A model generated the notes under the pieces. That model was not told the origin of the DNA. It ran no database searches and worked only from the letters and a program-made list of their open reading frames with translations. Made by a program: the position numbers and the translations under genes. DNA of 64,000 bases. Origin: Kutzneria chonburiensis. Its GTDB lineage: Bacteria; Actinomycetota; Actinomycetes; Mycobacteriales; Pseudonocardiaceae. Location of the stretch: contig NZ_CP097263.1 in NCBI RefSeq assembly GCF_028622115.1, forward strand, positions 4,650,001-4,714,000, in the 5' to 3' direction. This document shows, one piece after another, positions 8,969 to 19,972 of the stretch. Numbering within the stretch: the stretch's first letter is position 1; each line of letters opens with the position of its first letter.

Positions 8969-9258
8969 GGGTCCTGGCGTCTCCTCAAGTTCGAATTGCA
9001 CGGCAAAACAAACCTCAGGCAGGCAGACCTGAACTTTCATCGCACCTTAACTTATGACCCACATCACACACCACTGTGCGTAATCGGACACCGGTGTCCA
9101 CAATCTCGCCGAACCGCAGGTGGACGCCATCCTTCGCGCGCCGCATCCACAACGCGACGGTATGTGTTGACGGATGCCCAGGAATTCAGGCCGGCGAAAT
9201 ACGGCAAGAAATACGGAACACAAAGCCTATTCAGACTTCGCCCCCCGACGACCGCCGC

Positions 9259-10626
9259 CTACGAGCGCGGCAGGCGGCCCGGGTTCTTGTGCAGGTCGGC
9301 CAGCAGATCGCCGTGCTTGTCCAGGCGGGCCAGCACGTCCGGGGCCGTGAACATCAGGTCCGCCGGCTCACGACAACGCTCGACCTCGCGCCACGTGACC
9401 GGAGTGGACACCGTGGGCAGCTCGCGGGCCCGCAGCGAGTAGGGCGCGACGGTCGTCTTGGCCGGGTTGTTCTGGCTCCAGTCGACGAAAACCCGGCCGG
9501 TGCGGCGGGCCTTGGCCATGACGGCGACGTAGCGGTCGGGATCGGCCGAGGCGAGCCGCTGGGCCACCGCCTTGGCGTACTCGGAGGTGCGCTCCGGATC
9601 CCGCACCTGAACCGGCACGTACAGTTGCAGGCCCTTGGACCCGCTCGTCTTGGGGTAGCCGACCAGGTCGTCCTCGGACAGGATCGACCGGATCATCAGG
9701 GCCGCCGCACAGCACTCGACCACGGTCGTGTCCGGTCCCGGATCGAGGTCGAAGACGAGCAGGTCCGGCGGCCGCACGCCGCCACGGGGACCGACCGTCC
9801 ACTGTGGAACGTGCAACTCCAGCGCGGCCAGATTGGCCGCCCATACCAGGCCGGGCAGGTCGTCGAGCATGGCGAAGTCCAGCGTCTCGGCCCCGCGCGA
9901 GCTGCCGGGCGTCGGCAAGGTCATGGTGCGCAACCATTCCGGCGCGTGCCGGGAGACGTTCTTCTCGAAGAAGGACTGCGAGTCGACGCCGTCGGGAAAG
10001 CGCTTCAACGTGACCGGCCGCTCGGCCAGGTGGGCCAACAACACCGGCGCGACCTGCCGGTAGTAGTCGATGACGTGCGCCTTGGTGAAGCCGTCCGACG
10101 GGTAGAGGATCTTCTCCAGGTTGGTCAGCTTGAGCCGGCGGCCGTCGACCTCGACCGTGGTCGAGGTGTTGACCTGCTTGCCGCGCTTGCGGACCAGCCA
10201 GTCCTTGTCCTCCTTGTGGATGAAGACGTAGCGGCCGTCCAGCTTGTCGCCGTGGAACGTCACGTCGATCTCGTGGTCGGTCCACTTGTGCGTCTCGTAG
10301 GTGCCACGGTCCCAAATGGACACATGGCCGCCGCCGTACTCCCTGCGCGGGATGTCGCCCTCGAACGAGGCGTACTCCATGGGATGGTCCTCGGTGTGCA
10401 CGGCCAGCCGCACCGAGCCGGGATTCATCAGCAGCCCCTTGGGCACGGCCCACGACACCAGCACGCCGGCCCGCTCGAACCGCACGTCGTAGTGCAGCCG
10501 GGTGGCGTGATGCTCCTGCACCACAAAGACGTCGTCGTCGCCGACCGGCAGCGGGCCGTCCGCGGGCACCGGCTCCGGGGTGCGCCGGGCATCCCGTTTG
10601 CGCCGGTACTCGCGTAGATCGGCCAT
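9259..10626 (-). CDS. LigD-like protein: 3'-phosphoesterase plus polymerase domains, no ligase
   Basis: A 455-residue protein of the bacterial non-homologous end-joining type. Residues about 30-150 are the 3'-phosphoesterase domain (HHATRLHYDVRFE, GDIPRREYGGG). Residues about 165-430 are the archaeo-eukaryotic primase-like polymerase domain with the catalytic FDLDPG acid pair and TSGSKGLQLYVPV. The ATP-dependent ligase domain of full LigD is missing, so ligation would need a separate enzyme. In actinomycetes such PE-POL proteins accompany Ku and stand-alone ligases; neither is here. It starts 9 bp after the UMP-kinase gene and is probably cotranscribed with it. Confidence 0.88.
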   Translation of the reverse strand: MADLREYRRKRDARRTPEPVPADGPLPVGDDDVFVVQEHHATRLHYDVRFERAGVLVSWAVPKGLLMNPGSVRLAVHTEDHPMEYASFEGDIPRREYGGGHVSIWDRGTYETHKWTDHEIDVTFHGDKLDGRYVFIHKEDKDWLVRKRGKQVNTSTTVEVDGRRLKLTNLEKILYPSDGFTKAHVIDYYRQVAPVLLAHLAERPVTLKRFPDGVDSQSFFEKNVSRHAPEWLRTMTLPTPGSSRGAETLDFAMLDDLPGLVWAANLAALELHVPQWTVGPRGGVRPPDLLVFDLDPGPDTTVVECCAAALMIRSILSEDDLVGYPKTSGSKGLQLYVPVQVRDPERTSEYAKAVAQRLASADPDRYVAVMAKARRTGRVFVDWSQNNPAKTTVAPYSLRARELPTVSTPVTWREVERCREPADLMFTAPDVLARLDKHGDLLADLHKNPGRLPRS

Positions 10627-10635
10627 GCGGCCAGG

Positions 10636-11379
10636 CTACCGCCGATCGTGCGCGTGCACCGATCGCTCGACGTCCGGCCCGATGTAGGTGCCGAGCCGTT
10701 CGCCCTGGCAGATCGCGGCCATCACGCCGGTGCGCTCGATGTCGAACACGTGCATCGGCAGCTTGTGGTCGCGGGCCAGGATGAACGCGGACTGGTCCAT
10801 CACGCCGAGTTCCCGCTCCAGCACGTGGGCGTAGGTCAGCTTGGCGAAACGCAGCGCCTCGGGGTGTTCGCGCGGATCGCTGTCGTAGACGCCGTCGACG
10901 CCGTGTTTGGCCACCAGCAAAGCGTCGGCGCCGATCTCGACGGCCCGCTGCACGCTGGGATAGTCGGTGGTCAGGAACGGCTGGCCGATCCCGCCGGCCA
11001 GAATGACCACGGACCCCTTCTCCAGATGGTGCACCGCCCGCAGCCGGATGTACGGCTCGGCGACGGCGTCGATCGGCACCGCGGTCATCACCCGCACGTC
11101 GTGCTCGCCGAGCGCGGTCAGCCGGCCCCGCAGCAGCAGGCTGTTGATCACCGTGCCGAGCATGCCGATGTTGTCCGCTTCGACCCGGTCGATGCCCCAG
11201 GACTCGGATCTGTTGCCCCGAAAGACATTGCCGCCGCCGACCACCACGGCCACCTGGATGCCCAGCCGGCGAACCGAGACCACTTCGGACGCCAGGTGGT
11301 CCAGCGCGCCCGCGCTGAACCCGTACTCGTCGGGCCCGGCGATGGCCCGGCCGCTCAGCTTCACCACGATGCGACGCAC
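10636..11379 (-). CDS. pyrH: UMP kinase (PyrH family), probable paralogue
   Basis: A 247-residue amino-acid-kinase-fold enzyme that makes UDP from UMP. It shows the family hallmarks VVKLSGRA (residues 5-12), VVGGGNVFRG, DNIGMLGTVINSLLL, VILAGGIGQPFLTTDY and KHGVDGVYDSDP. GTG 11379 gives the normal length; the ribosome site is weak. Housekeeping pyrH normally sits between tsf and frr, which are absent here, so this is likely a second copy with a special role. It lies just upstream of the LigD-like gene (9 bp gap) and diverges from a DUF218 gene. Confidence 0.85.
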   Translation of the reverse strand: MRRIVVKLSGRAIAGPDEYGFSAGALDHLASEVVSVRRLGIQVAVVVGGGNVFRGNRSESWGIDRVEADNIGMLGTVINSLLLRGRLTALGEHDVRVMTAVPIDAVAEPYIRLRAVHHLEKGSVVILAGGIGQPFLTTDYPSVQRAVEIGADALLVAKHGVDGVYDSDPREHPEALRFAKLTYAHVLERELGVMDQSAFILARDHKLPMHVFDIERTGVMAAICQGERLGTYIGPDVERSVHAHDRR

Positions 11380-11434
11380 GACACGGAGCCTAGATCCCGG
11401 CAACGCCGGGGCGCGATGCGACGATGTACCGGCT

Positions 11435-11980
11435 ATGGAGCAGCCGGTCGCCACCACCTGGCGTCGCAAGCTGGCCGTGGTCGTCGTGCTGGTGCTGGTG
11501 GTGTTCGGCGTGGCGACGGTCCGCCTGTTCGTGCTGCCCGACCTCGCCCCGCTGCCGGCGCACGCCGACGCGATCATCGAGCTGGCCGGTCCGGGCAATC
11601 GGGACGCCACCACCATGGAGTTGGTGCGCGCCGGCAAAGCGCCGGTGGTGGCGCAGTCGACCGTGCCGGTCGAGGCCGGCACGCACAAATGCCTGCCGCC
11701 GGTCGACGGCGTCGAGGTGCTGTGTTTCAACCCCGATCCCGGCACCACCCTCGGCGAGGCCCGCTACATCGGCCAGATGGCGGCGCAGCGGCACTGGCAG
11801 TCGGTCATCATCGTGACCACCCCTGACCACGCCCTGCGGGCGCAGCTGCGGGTCAGCCGCTGCTTCCCCGGCACGGTCTACGTGGCGACCTCGACGCTGC
11901 CGTGGTGGGACTGGTTCAAGCAGATCCCGTACCAGTGGGCGGCCAGCGGCAAGGCCCTGCTGTTCCAGACCGACTGTTAG
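11435..11980 (+). CDS. DUF218 (YdcF/SanA/ElyC-like) membrane-anchored protein
   Basis: A 181-residue protein with one N-terminal membrane segment (about residues 11-31, LAVVVVLVLVVFGVATVRLFV) and an extracytoplasmic DUF218 domain. Typical strands and loops are ADAIIELAGPG, a Thr/Leu/Gly-rich TTLGEARYIGQM segment and SVIIVTTPDHALRAQL. Family members influence cell-envelope integrity but their chemistry is unsettled. ATG 11435 lies 55 bp from the divergent pyrH start. The TTAG at its end gives both this gene and the convergent XRE gene their stop codons. Confidence 0.78.
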   Translation: MEQPVATTWRRKLAVVVVLVLVVFGVATVRLFVLPDLAPLPAHADAIIELAGPGNRDATTMELVRAGKAPVVAQSTVPVEAGTHKCLPPVDGVEVLCFNPDPGTTLGEARYIGQMAAQRHWQSVIIVTTPDHALRAQLRVSRCFPGTVYVATSTLPWWDWFKQIPYQWAASGKALLFQTDC

Positions 11981-12558
11981 GCGTTGCGAGGCGCGGCCCG
12001 GACGTGCATGCGCTCGCCCTGCGGGCCGAACAGGCTGAGGAACTCCACCGGGCGGTCGTCGCCGTTGCCGAACCAGTGCGGCACGTGCGTGTCGAACTCG
12101 GCCACCTCCCCCGCCTTCAGCACCACGTCGTGCTCGCCCAGCACCAGCCGCAGCCGGCCGGTCAGCACGTACAGCCACTCGTAGCCCTCGTGCGTGCGAG
12201 GTTCCGGCTTGAGGCGGACCCCGGCCGGCAGGATGTGCTTGAACGCCCGCAGGCCGCCGGGCTGGCGGTTGAGCGGGATCATCGTCTCGTCGCCCCGGTG
12301 GATCGGTTGCAGGTGCACCCTCGGGTCCCCCGTCGGCGGCGCGCCGACCAGCTCGTCCAGCGGCACCTGATGGGCCTTGGCCAGCGGGAGCAGCAGTTCA
12401 AGGCTGGGCCGCCGGCCGCCGGACTCCAGCCGGGACAGCGTGCTCACCGAGATGCCGGTGGCCTTGGACAGCGCCGCCAGCGTGATGTTGCGGCGCTCCC
12501 GCAGAGCCCTCAGCCGCGGCCCCACCTCGGTCAGCACCTGCTCCAGCTCGTCACCCAT
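11977..12558 (-). CDS. XRE family regulator with C-terminal cupin domain
   Basis: A 193-residue regulator. Residues about 12-70 are a lambda-repressor-like helix-turn-helix (LAALSKATGISVSTLSRLES). Residues about 105-185 are a small cupin (HEGYEWLYVLTGRLRLVLG, HVPHWFGN) that probably binds a small ligand. This layout is common for regulators of amine, sugar or amino-acid genes. The start is an ATG behind GGGGG. It ends convergently with the DUF218 gene, overlapping by 4 bp. Confidence 0.88.
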   Translation of the reverse strand: MGDELEQVLTEVGPRLRALRERRNITLAALSKATGISVSTLSRLESGGRRPSLELLLPLAKAHQVPLDELVGAPPTGDPRVHLQPIHRGDETMIPLNRQPGGLRAFKHILPAGVRLKPEPRTHEGYEWLYVLTGRLRLVLGEHDVVLKAGEVAEFDTHVPHWFGNGDDRPVEFLSLFGPQGERMHVRAAPRNA

Positions 12559-12605
12559 CCCCCCATTGCAGTTTCAGCAACCCAATTTGTCAATTCAGCA
12601 CACTC

Positions 12606-12650
12606 GGAACGGACCATTCCTCAACTCGGAGTAGAGGAATGGTCCGTTCC
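12606..12650. terminator. Long perfect hairpin (family copy 1)
   Basis: Two perfect 17-nt arms (GGAACGGACCATTCCTC and its complement) separated by an 11-nt loop that contains ACTCGGAGT. It lies 26 bp beyond the stop of the aldo/keto reductase gene, the last gene of the leftward catabolic operon, and before the XRE gene promoter. There is no T-run, so it would be a bidirectional or Rho-assisted terminator. The loop core recurs in the hairpin at 47885. Confidence 0.65.
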
Positions 12651-12675
12651 TAACTTCACGACGTGGATGAAGGGG

Positions 12676-13581
12676 TCAGGCCGAGGCGAGGGTGAGGGCG
12701 TCGAGGTGGGACTGGGTGAGCTTGAGGGAGGACGCGGCCAGCAAGGCCGGGAGCTGGGAGAGTTTGCGGGCGCTGGCGATGGGGGCGGCGACCTGCTTGC
12801 GCGAGCTGAGCCAGGCCAGGGCGATGGAGGCCGGCTCGGCGCCGGTCTGGGCGGCGACGGCGTCCAGGGCGGCGAGGACCTTGTTGCCGCGCTCGGTGCC
12901 GACGTACTGGGCGACGCCGCCGCCGCGCACCGAGTCGACCTCGACGCCGGGGCGGTGCTTGCCGGTGAGGAAGCCCATGGCCAGGGAGAAGTACGGGAAC
13001 ACGGCGAGGTCGAACTTCTCGGCGACGGCGGCGAGCGGCCCCTCGTAGCTGTCCCGCGACATCAGGCTGTAGTGCGGCTGCAACGCCACATAGGCGGCCT
13101 TGCCCTCGGTGGCGGAGTACTCCAACGATTCGGTCAGTCGCTCGGGCGACACGTTGGATGCGGCGATCTCGCGCACCTTGCCCGCCCGGACCAGGTCGTC
13201 CAGGGTGTCGATGATCTGCGGAACGGTCACCGACGCGTCGTCGTGGTGGGTGTAGAGGAGGTCGATCCGGTCGGTGCGCAGCCGCTGGAGGCAGCCGTCG
13301 ACCGAGGCCCGGACGGTCTCCGGCTTGAGCCCCGGGTGCGTCGGGTCGTCCGGCCAGCCGATCTTGGTGGCGATCACCACGCCGTCGCGCTTGCCCCACT
13401 GCCCGATGTAGGTCTCGGACAGGTGGCCGCCGTACAGGGCGGCGGTGTCCACATGGTCGCCGCCGCCGTCGACGAAGGCGTCCAGGATGCGGGCCGCGCC
13501 CGCGGCGTCCACCGAGCGACCGAAGACGTTGGTGCCGAGGCAGTGCGGGCCGACGGTCAGAGAGCCGATCGTTGTGGTCAT
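12676..13581 (-). CDS. Aldo/keto reductase
   Basis: A 301-residue (beta/alpha)8 NADPH-dependent oxidoreductase. The catalytic tetrad is visible as Asp in DHVDTAALYG, Tyr in LYGGHLSE, Lys in VIATKIG and His in LLYTHHDD. The C-terminal cofactor loop region contains PIASARKLSQL. It follows the nitrilase by 10 bp on the same strand and is therefore probably the last gene of the operon that starts at 17074. Its role there (for example reducing an aldehyde or ketone from an aromatic precursor) is not known. Confidence 0.88.
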   Translation of the reverse strand: MTTTIGSLTVGPHCLGTNVFGRSVDAAGAARILDAFVDGGGDHVDTAALYGGHLSETYIGQWGKRDGVVIATKIGWPDDPTHPGLKPETVRASVDGCLQRLRTDRIDLLYTHHDDASVTVPQIIDTLDDLVRAGKVREIAASNVSPERLTESLEYSATEGKAAYVALQPHYSLMSRDSYEGPLAAVAEKFDLAVFPYFSLAMGFLTGKHRPGVEVDSVRGGGVAQYVGTERGNKVLAALDAVAAQTGAEPASIALAWLSSRKQVAAPIASARKLSQLPALLAASSLKLTQSHLDALTLASA

Positions 13582-13591
13582 ACAACCAACC

Positions 13592-14546
13592 CTAGGCCGT
13601 GAAGGTCACCGGCGCTCGCGGGGTGTCGTCCACGGTCAGGTGGAAGATGTCGAAACGGTTGTAGTGCCCGATGATGTCGTGCATCTGCTTGGGCTGGATG
13701 CACCGGGCCAGGTCGATCTCGGCGTAGACGATGCCGTCGGCGTCGACCAGCGGGTCGACCAGCGGCCGCCCGTCGGGGCCGAAGATGCCGGACAGGGCGC
13801 TGCGCTTGCGGCGCATCCGCTCGGCGATCACGGCGTTGTCGCCGGCGGCGATCTCGATCATCTCCTCGGTGATGGTCGAGCAGGCGACGATGGAGAACAG
13901 CTTGCCCTCGAAGCAGTGCGCGGCGGTGCGGATGGCGATCGCCTCGGACATGTCGTAGTCGGCCGGCGCGACCGGCAGCGAGATGTAGCTGGCCACGTGC
14001 ACGAGCTCGCCCTGGGCCAGCAGGGTGAAGCGGGCCAGCGTGTTGGTGTTCTCGCCGCAGGCCAGCGCGCCGAGCGGGCCGATCGGGGTCTGGTGCACCT
14101 TCAGCGAGCTGGCGTCGCCGTTGGTCCACGTCAGCTTCTCGGCCCAGGTGGGCACGAGTTTCCGGTGCACGCCAAGGAGAACGCCGTCGGGGCCGATGGT
14201 AAGGATGGTGTTGTAGAGCACGCCGAGGCTGTGCGGACCGCGTTCGTTGACGCCGATGACGACCGTGCAGTTGGCGGCTTTGGCCGCCGCGCACAGGGTT
14301 TCCACGTGCGGCCCGGGCACGTCGATCGACGAGCGGTAAAGCCTTTCGTACCAGGGGGAACCGTCGACCGGGTTCATGGTCCAGTTCCAGTACGGATACC
14401 CCGGCACGAAAACCTCGGGGAACGCCACCAGGGACGCGCCGTTGGCGGCGGCTTCGTGGATCAGCGACACCACCTTGTCCACGGTCGCGGCGGCATCCAG
14501 GTAGACCGGAGCGGCCTGCACCGCGGCGGCGGTGAACCGCGGGAAC

Positions 14547-14554
<8 letters not shown>
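13592..14554 (-). CDS. Nitrilase (carbon-nitrogen hydrolase)
   Basis: A 320-residue nitrilase-superfamily enzyme with the full catalytic triad: Glu47 in FPEVFVPGYP, Lys132 in VHRKLVPTWAE and Cys166 in GALACGENTN. The CGEN motif is typical of branch-1 nitrilases that convert nitriles directly to acids plus ammonia. ATG 14554 follows GGAGGG, and the start overlaps the stop of the hydroxylase gene by 8 bp, so translation is coupled. The position suggests supply of an aromatic acid from a nitrile, for instance 2-hydroxybenzonitrile to salicylate, but the substrate is inference. Confidence 0.9.
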
Positions 14555-16672
<2,118 letters not shown>

Positions 16673-16676
<4 letters not shown>

Positions 16677-17074
16677 GAGTCGCCTCCCGTATTGGACGAA
16701 CCGAGGGCCTGCACGACCTCGTCCGGCCACGGTGTCGCCTTCTCCTGATCGGGTTCGGCGTGCACGACCACAACCGTTCCGGTGGCCGCGAGGCCGCTCG
16801 ATCCGTGCACCTCGAACGCGAAGGTCAGCGAGGTCCGGCCCATGCTCTGCACCCAGAACCGGGTCTTGCCCAGCTCGCCGAACCACAGCCGGGACCGGTA
16901 GCTGACCTCGTGGCGGACGCGGGGTGTGCGGCCGAACAGCCAGGCCACGCCGTGCCGGCGCAGCAGCTCCGCCTCGGCCGCCTCGGCCCACCGCAGGATC
17001 ACCGAATGGTGCTGGTGGCCGGCGGCGTCGGTGTCGTACCACTCGACGGCGCGCTCGATCGTCACCTCGGGCAC
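16673..17074 (-). CDS. Hotdog-fold acyl-CoA thioesterase (4-hydroxybenzoyl-CoA thioesterase type)
   Basis: A 133-residue thioesterase starting at GTG 17074 behind a strong AAGGAGG. The active-site region is WYDTDAAGHQHH (catalytic Asp16), followed by the hotdog helix LRWAEAAEAELLRR. In this cluster it most likely hydrolyses gentisyl-CoA to gentisate, linking the CoA-dependent hydroxylation to ring cleavage. It is the first gene of a leftward operon (thioesterase, hydroxylase, nitrilase, aldo/keto reductase) and diverges from the gentisate dioxygenase gene. Confidence 0.85.
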
Positions 17075-17085
17075 GGGTGCACCTC

Positions 17086-17128
17086 CTTGACACCTCCACG
17101 GTATAGCGCGACGATGACGACCGTCAAG
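17086..17128. promoter_or_regulatory. Overlapping divergent promoters with TGAC-N4-GTCA operator
   Basis: Rightward -35 TTGACA at 17087-17092 with a possible -10 GACGAT at 17110. Leftward -35 TTGACG (17127-17122) and -10 TATACC (17105-17100), spacing 16. TGACGACCGTCA at 17115-17126 is a TGAC-N4-GTCA inverted repeat overlapping the leftward -35. The same motif overlaps the -35 of the CoA-ligase gene at 19974, so it is the best candidate site for the PaaX-type regulator. Confidence 0.55.
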
Positions 17129-17144
17129 ATAAGGAGATAACGGC

Positions 17145-18263
17145 ATGACCCTCAGCGATGACGTGCTCGGCCGCGCGCGGGTGGTCGACACGGACGATCT
17201 CAAGGCGTACTACGCGAAACTCGGCCAGTTCCAGGCCGGTGCACTGTGGACGGTCGCGAACGACATCGAACCCTGGCACCCCCAGCCGAAATCGGTGCCC
17301 ACGCTGTGGTCGTACCGGGAGCTGCGGCCGCTGGTGCTCGAGGCGCTCGGCCTGGTCACCGGCGACGACGCCGGCCGCCGCGTGGTGATGCTGGTCAATC
17401 CGGGCCGCAAGGACATCTCCGCCTCCGTCGGCCTGCTCTACAGCGGGCTCCAGGTGATGGGCCCCGGCGAATCCATGACCGCGCACCGGCACCAGGCCGC
17501 CGCGCTGCGGTTCGTGCTGGAGGGCCAGGGCGCGTGGACCGTGGTCGACGGGCAGAAGCTCAAGGTCGGGCCGCGCGACTTCGCCATCACCCCCAACTGG
17601 ACCTGGCACGAGCACGGCAACGAGGGCTCCGACGAGCCGGTGATCTGGCAGGACGGGCTGGACATCCCGCTGGTCAACGCGCACGACGCCGGCTTCTACG
17701 AGGTGCATCCCGACCTGTACCAGAAGCAGGGCGAGGTGGTGAACTCCTCGCTGCTGACCTACGGCCACGGGCAGCTGCGCCCGTACGGCTACGAGGCCTG
17801 GGACAGGCGCTACTCGCCGCTGTTCGCCTATCCGTGGGAGCAGACTTATCAAGCGCTGCTTGACGTTGCCGCGGCCAGCGACGGATCTCCTTACGACGGC
17901 ATCATCCTGGAGTACAGCAACCCGCTGACCGGCGGCTCGGTGATGCCGACGATGAGCGCGCACCTTCAGCTGCTGCGGCCGGGCGAGGCCACCAAGGCCC
18001 ACCGCCACACCGGTTCCGTGATGTACACCGTGGCCAAGGGCAGCGGGCACTCGGTGATCGCCGGGAAGCGCTTCGACTGGCACGAGGGCGACGTGTTCTG
18101 CGTGCCGTCGTGGGCCTGGCACGAGCACGCCAACGGCAGCGTGACCGATGACGCGGTGTTGTTCTCGTACAACGATTTCCCGGTGATGCGGTCGCTCGCG
18201 TTCTGGCGCGAGGAGGCCTACCCGGACGACAACGGCCACCAGACCGTCGAACAGGGGCTGTGA
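17145..18263 (+). CDS. Gentisate 1,2-dioxygenase
   Basis: A 372-residue bicupin Fe(II) enzyme that opens the gentisate ring to maleylpyruvate. The first cupin has the iron ligands H114 and H116 in MTAHRHQAAALRF and the later His in NWTWHEHGN (155-157). The second cupin repeats the pattern (ATKAHRHTGSVMYTV, SWAWHEHANG). ATG 17145 follows AAGGAG. It heads a rightward operon with fumarylpyruvate hydrolase (1 bp gap). The assignment is supported both by the sequence and by the flanking CoA-hydroxylase and FAH-family genes (compare SdgD of the Streptomyces salicylate pathway). Confidence 0.93.
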   Translation: MTLSDDVLGRARVVDTDDLKAYYAKLGQFQAGALWTVANDIEPWHPQPKSVPTLWSYRELRPLVLEALGLVTGDDAGRRVVMLVNPGRKDISASVGLLYSGLQVMGPGESMTAHRHQAAALRFVLEGQGAWTVVDGQKLKVGPRDFAITPNWTWHEHGNEGSDEPVIWQDGLDIPLVNAHDAGFYEVHPDLYQKQGEVVNSSLLTYGHGQLRPYGYEAWDRRYSPLFAYPWEQTYQALLDVAAASDGSPYDGIILEYSNPLTGGSVMPTMSAHLQLLRPGEATKAHRHTGSVMYTVAKGSGHSVIAGKRFDWHEGDVFCVPSWAWHEHANGSVTDDAVLFSYNDFPVMRSLAFWREEAYPDDNGHQTVEQGL

Positions 18264-18264
18264 G

Positions 18265-19092
18265 ATGCTGCTGGTCACGTACTCGATCGGCGACGGGCCG
18301 CATCGGGTCGGTTCCCTGCGGGACAACGAAATCGTGGAGACCACCGCCGAGTCGATGGCCGACGTCATCCACAATGGACTGATCGAGACCGGGCCGCGAC
18401 ACCCGCTGGCCGCGGTCACGCTGCACGCGCCGCTGCGGCCGGGCAAGATCGTCGGCATCGGCCTGAACTACACCGAGCACGTGGCCGAGTCGGCCAGGAC
18501 GCTGGACACCGACAAGGAGTTGCCGCAGCGGCCGGTGCTGTTCTCCAAGCCGGCCACCGCGGTCGTCGGGCCGGAGGAACCCATTCAGCACAACGGGAAC
18601 CTGACCCAGCAGCTGGACTGGGAGTGCGAGCTGGCCGTGATCATCGGGCGGACGGCTCGACGCGTCCGGCCCGAGGACGCGCTGTCGCACGTGTTCGGGT
18701 ACAGCATCATGAACGACATCAGCGCCCGTGACCAGCGCCGCTCCGGGCAGTGGTTCTTCTCCAAGGGCCAGGACTCCTACGCCCCGTTCGGGCCGGCGAT
18801 CCTCACCGCCGACGAGGTGGCCGACCCGCACGACCTCGACCTGTCGCTGCGGGTCAACGGCGAGGTGAAGCAGAAGTCCAACACCCGCTACATGTTGTTC
18901 CGCATTCCGGAGCTGATCGCCGACATCAGCTCGGGCATGACGCTCGAGCCGGGCGACGTGATCTCCACCGGCTCGCCGGCCGGCGTCGGCGCGAGCTTCA
19001 CGCCGCAGCAGTTCCTGCGGCCGGGCGACGTCGTCGAGGCGACAATTGAACGCATCGGTACACTTCGCAATCCCGTTGTCGACGCGCGCTGA
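18265..19092 (+). CDS. Fumarylacetoacetate hydrolase family protein, probable fumarylpyruvate hydrolase
   Basis: A 275-residue FAH-family enzyme with the usual metal-binding and substrate loop motifs (VGIGLNYTEHVAES, VLFSKPATAVVGPEEPI, DWECELAVIIGRTA, YSIMNDISARD, GDVISTGSPAGVG). It starts 1 bp after the gentisate dioxygenase stop, so both are translated from one message. In the gentisate pathway it would split fumarylpyruvate into fumarate and pyruvate. The isomerase that makes fumarylpyruvate from maleylpyruvate is not in the cluster, so either it lies elsewhere or maleylpyruvate is cleaved directly. Confidence 0.88.
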   Translation: MLLVTYSIGDGPHRVGSLRDNEIVETTAESMADVIHNGLIETGPRHPLAAVTLHAPLRPGKIVGIGLNYTEHVAESARTLDTDKELPQRPVLFSKPATAVVGPEEPIQHNGNLTQQLDWECELAVIIGRTARRVRPEDALSHVFGYSIMNDISARDQRRSGQWFFSKGQDSYAPFGPAILTADEVADPHDLDLSLRVNGEVKQKSNTRYMLFRIPELIADISSGMTLEPGDVISTGSPAGVGASFTPQQFLRPGDVVEATIERIGTLRNPVVDAR

Positions 19093-19116
19093 GACCGGTC
19101 AAGTTAGAGTGCCGAC

Positions 19117-19956
19117 ATGGCGATCACTGCGGCCGGGGAGGCCTTCGCGGACGGTGATGCTGGCGCGCGTTCCGCTCAGCCGCGCCAGTTCATCGTCACC
19201 GTGTACGGCCTGTACGCGCGCGCCGACGGCGGGTGGCTGTCGGTGGCGTCGCTCATCGCGCTGCTCGCCGACCTGGACATCGACGAGCCGGCGGTGCGGT
19301 CGTCGATCTCGCGCCTGAAGCGACGCGGCATCCTCGTCGCCGAGCGGCGCGGCGGCGCCGCCGGCTACGCGCTGTCCGACGAGGGCCTGGCCGTGCTGCG
19401 TGAGGGCGATGAGCGGATCTTCCGACGGGAGCGCTCCACGCTGGCCGAAGGCTGGCTGCTGGCCGTGTTCTCGGTGCCGGAGTCCGAGCGCAACAAGCGG
19501 CACGTGCTGCGGTCCCAGCTGACCCGGCTGGGCTTCGGCACGGCCGCGCCCGGCGTGTGGATCGCGCCCGCGCACCTGCACGAGGCGACCGCGGCCATGC
19601 TGCGCCAACAGGATCTGGACGGTTACGCCGACCTGTTCCGCGCCGACCACGTGGCCTTCGGCGACGTGGCCAGGAAGATGCGGCAGTGGTGGGATCTGGA
19701 CGAGCTGGAGCGCCAGTACACCGCGTTCCTGGACGACCACGAACCCGTCGGGAAGCGCTGGCGGGGGCCCGGCGAGGGCCGCGAGGCGTTCGTCGACTAC
19801 GTGCGCGTGCTGACGTCGTGGCGGCGGCTGCCGTACCTGGATCCCGGTCTGCCGGTGGAACTGCTGCCGGCCGACTGGGTCGGAACCCGCGCCGCGGACC
19901 TGTTCTTTGCCTTGCGCGAACGGTTGGAAGCGGGCGCGCGGGCCTACGTCTCCTGA
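19117..19956 (+). CDS. PaaX family transcriptional regulator
   Basis: A 279-residue PaaX-type regulator. The N-terminal winged helix (residues about 25-90; DEPAVRSSISRLKRRGILVAE) is followed by the PaaX central domain (WLLAVFSVPESERNKRHVLR, GTAAPGVWIAPAHL) and a C-terminal domain (FVDYVRVLTSWRRLPYLDPGLP). In the phenylacetate system PaaX represses CoA-dependent aromatic catabolism and is released by the aryl-CoA. Here the likely effector is salicylyl-CoA or gentisyl-CoA and the likely operators are the TGAC-N4-GTCA sites at 17115 and 19974. Confidence 0.9.
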   Translation: MAITAAGEAFADGDAGARSAQPRQFIVTVYGLYARADGGWLSVASLIALLADLDIDEPAVRSSISRLKRRGILVAERRGGAAGYALSDEGLAVLREGDERIFRRERSTLAEGWLLAVFSVPESERNKRHVLRSQLTRLGFGTAAPGVWIAPAHLHEATAAMLRQQDLDGYADLFRADHVAFGDVARKMRQWWDLDELERQYTAFLDDHEPVGKRWRGPGEGREAFVDYVRVLTSWRRLPYLDPGLPVELLPADWVGTRAADLFFALRERLEAGARAYVS

Positions 19957-19972
19957 GCTTTATCGCGTTCTC

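Noticed and set aside
8969-9258. Small gene or RNA in the 290-bp gap
   Set aside because: The region is AT-richer and probably holds the lipoprotein promoter, but no reading frame with a start signal and no stable structure was found.
10636-11379. Housekeeping pyrH locus
   Set aside because: tsf, frr and rpsB are not adjacent, so this is unlikely to be the standard operon.
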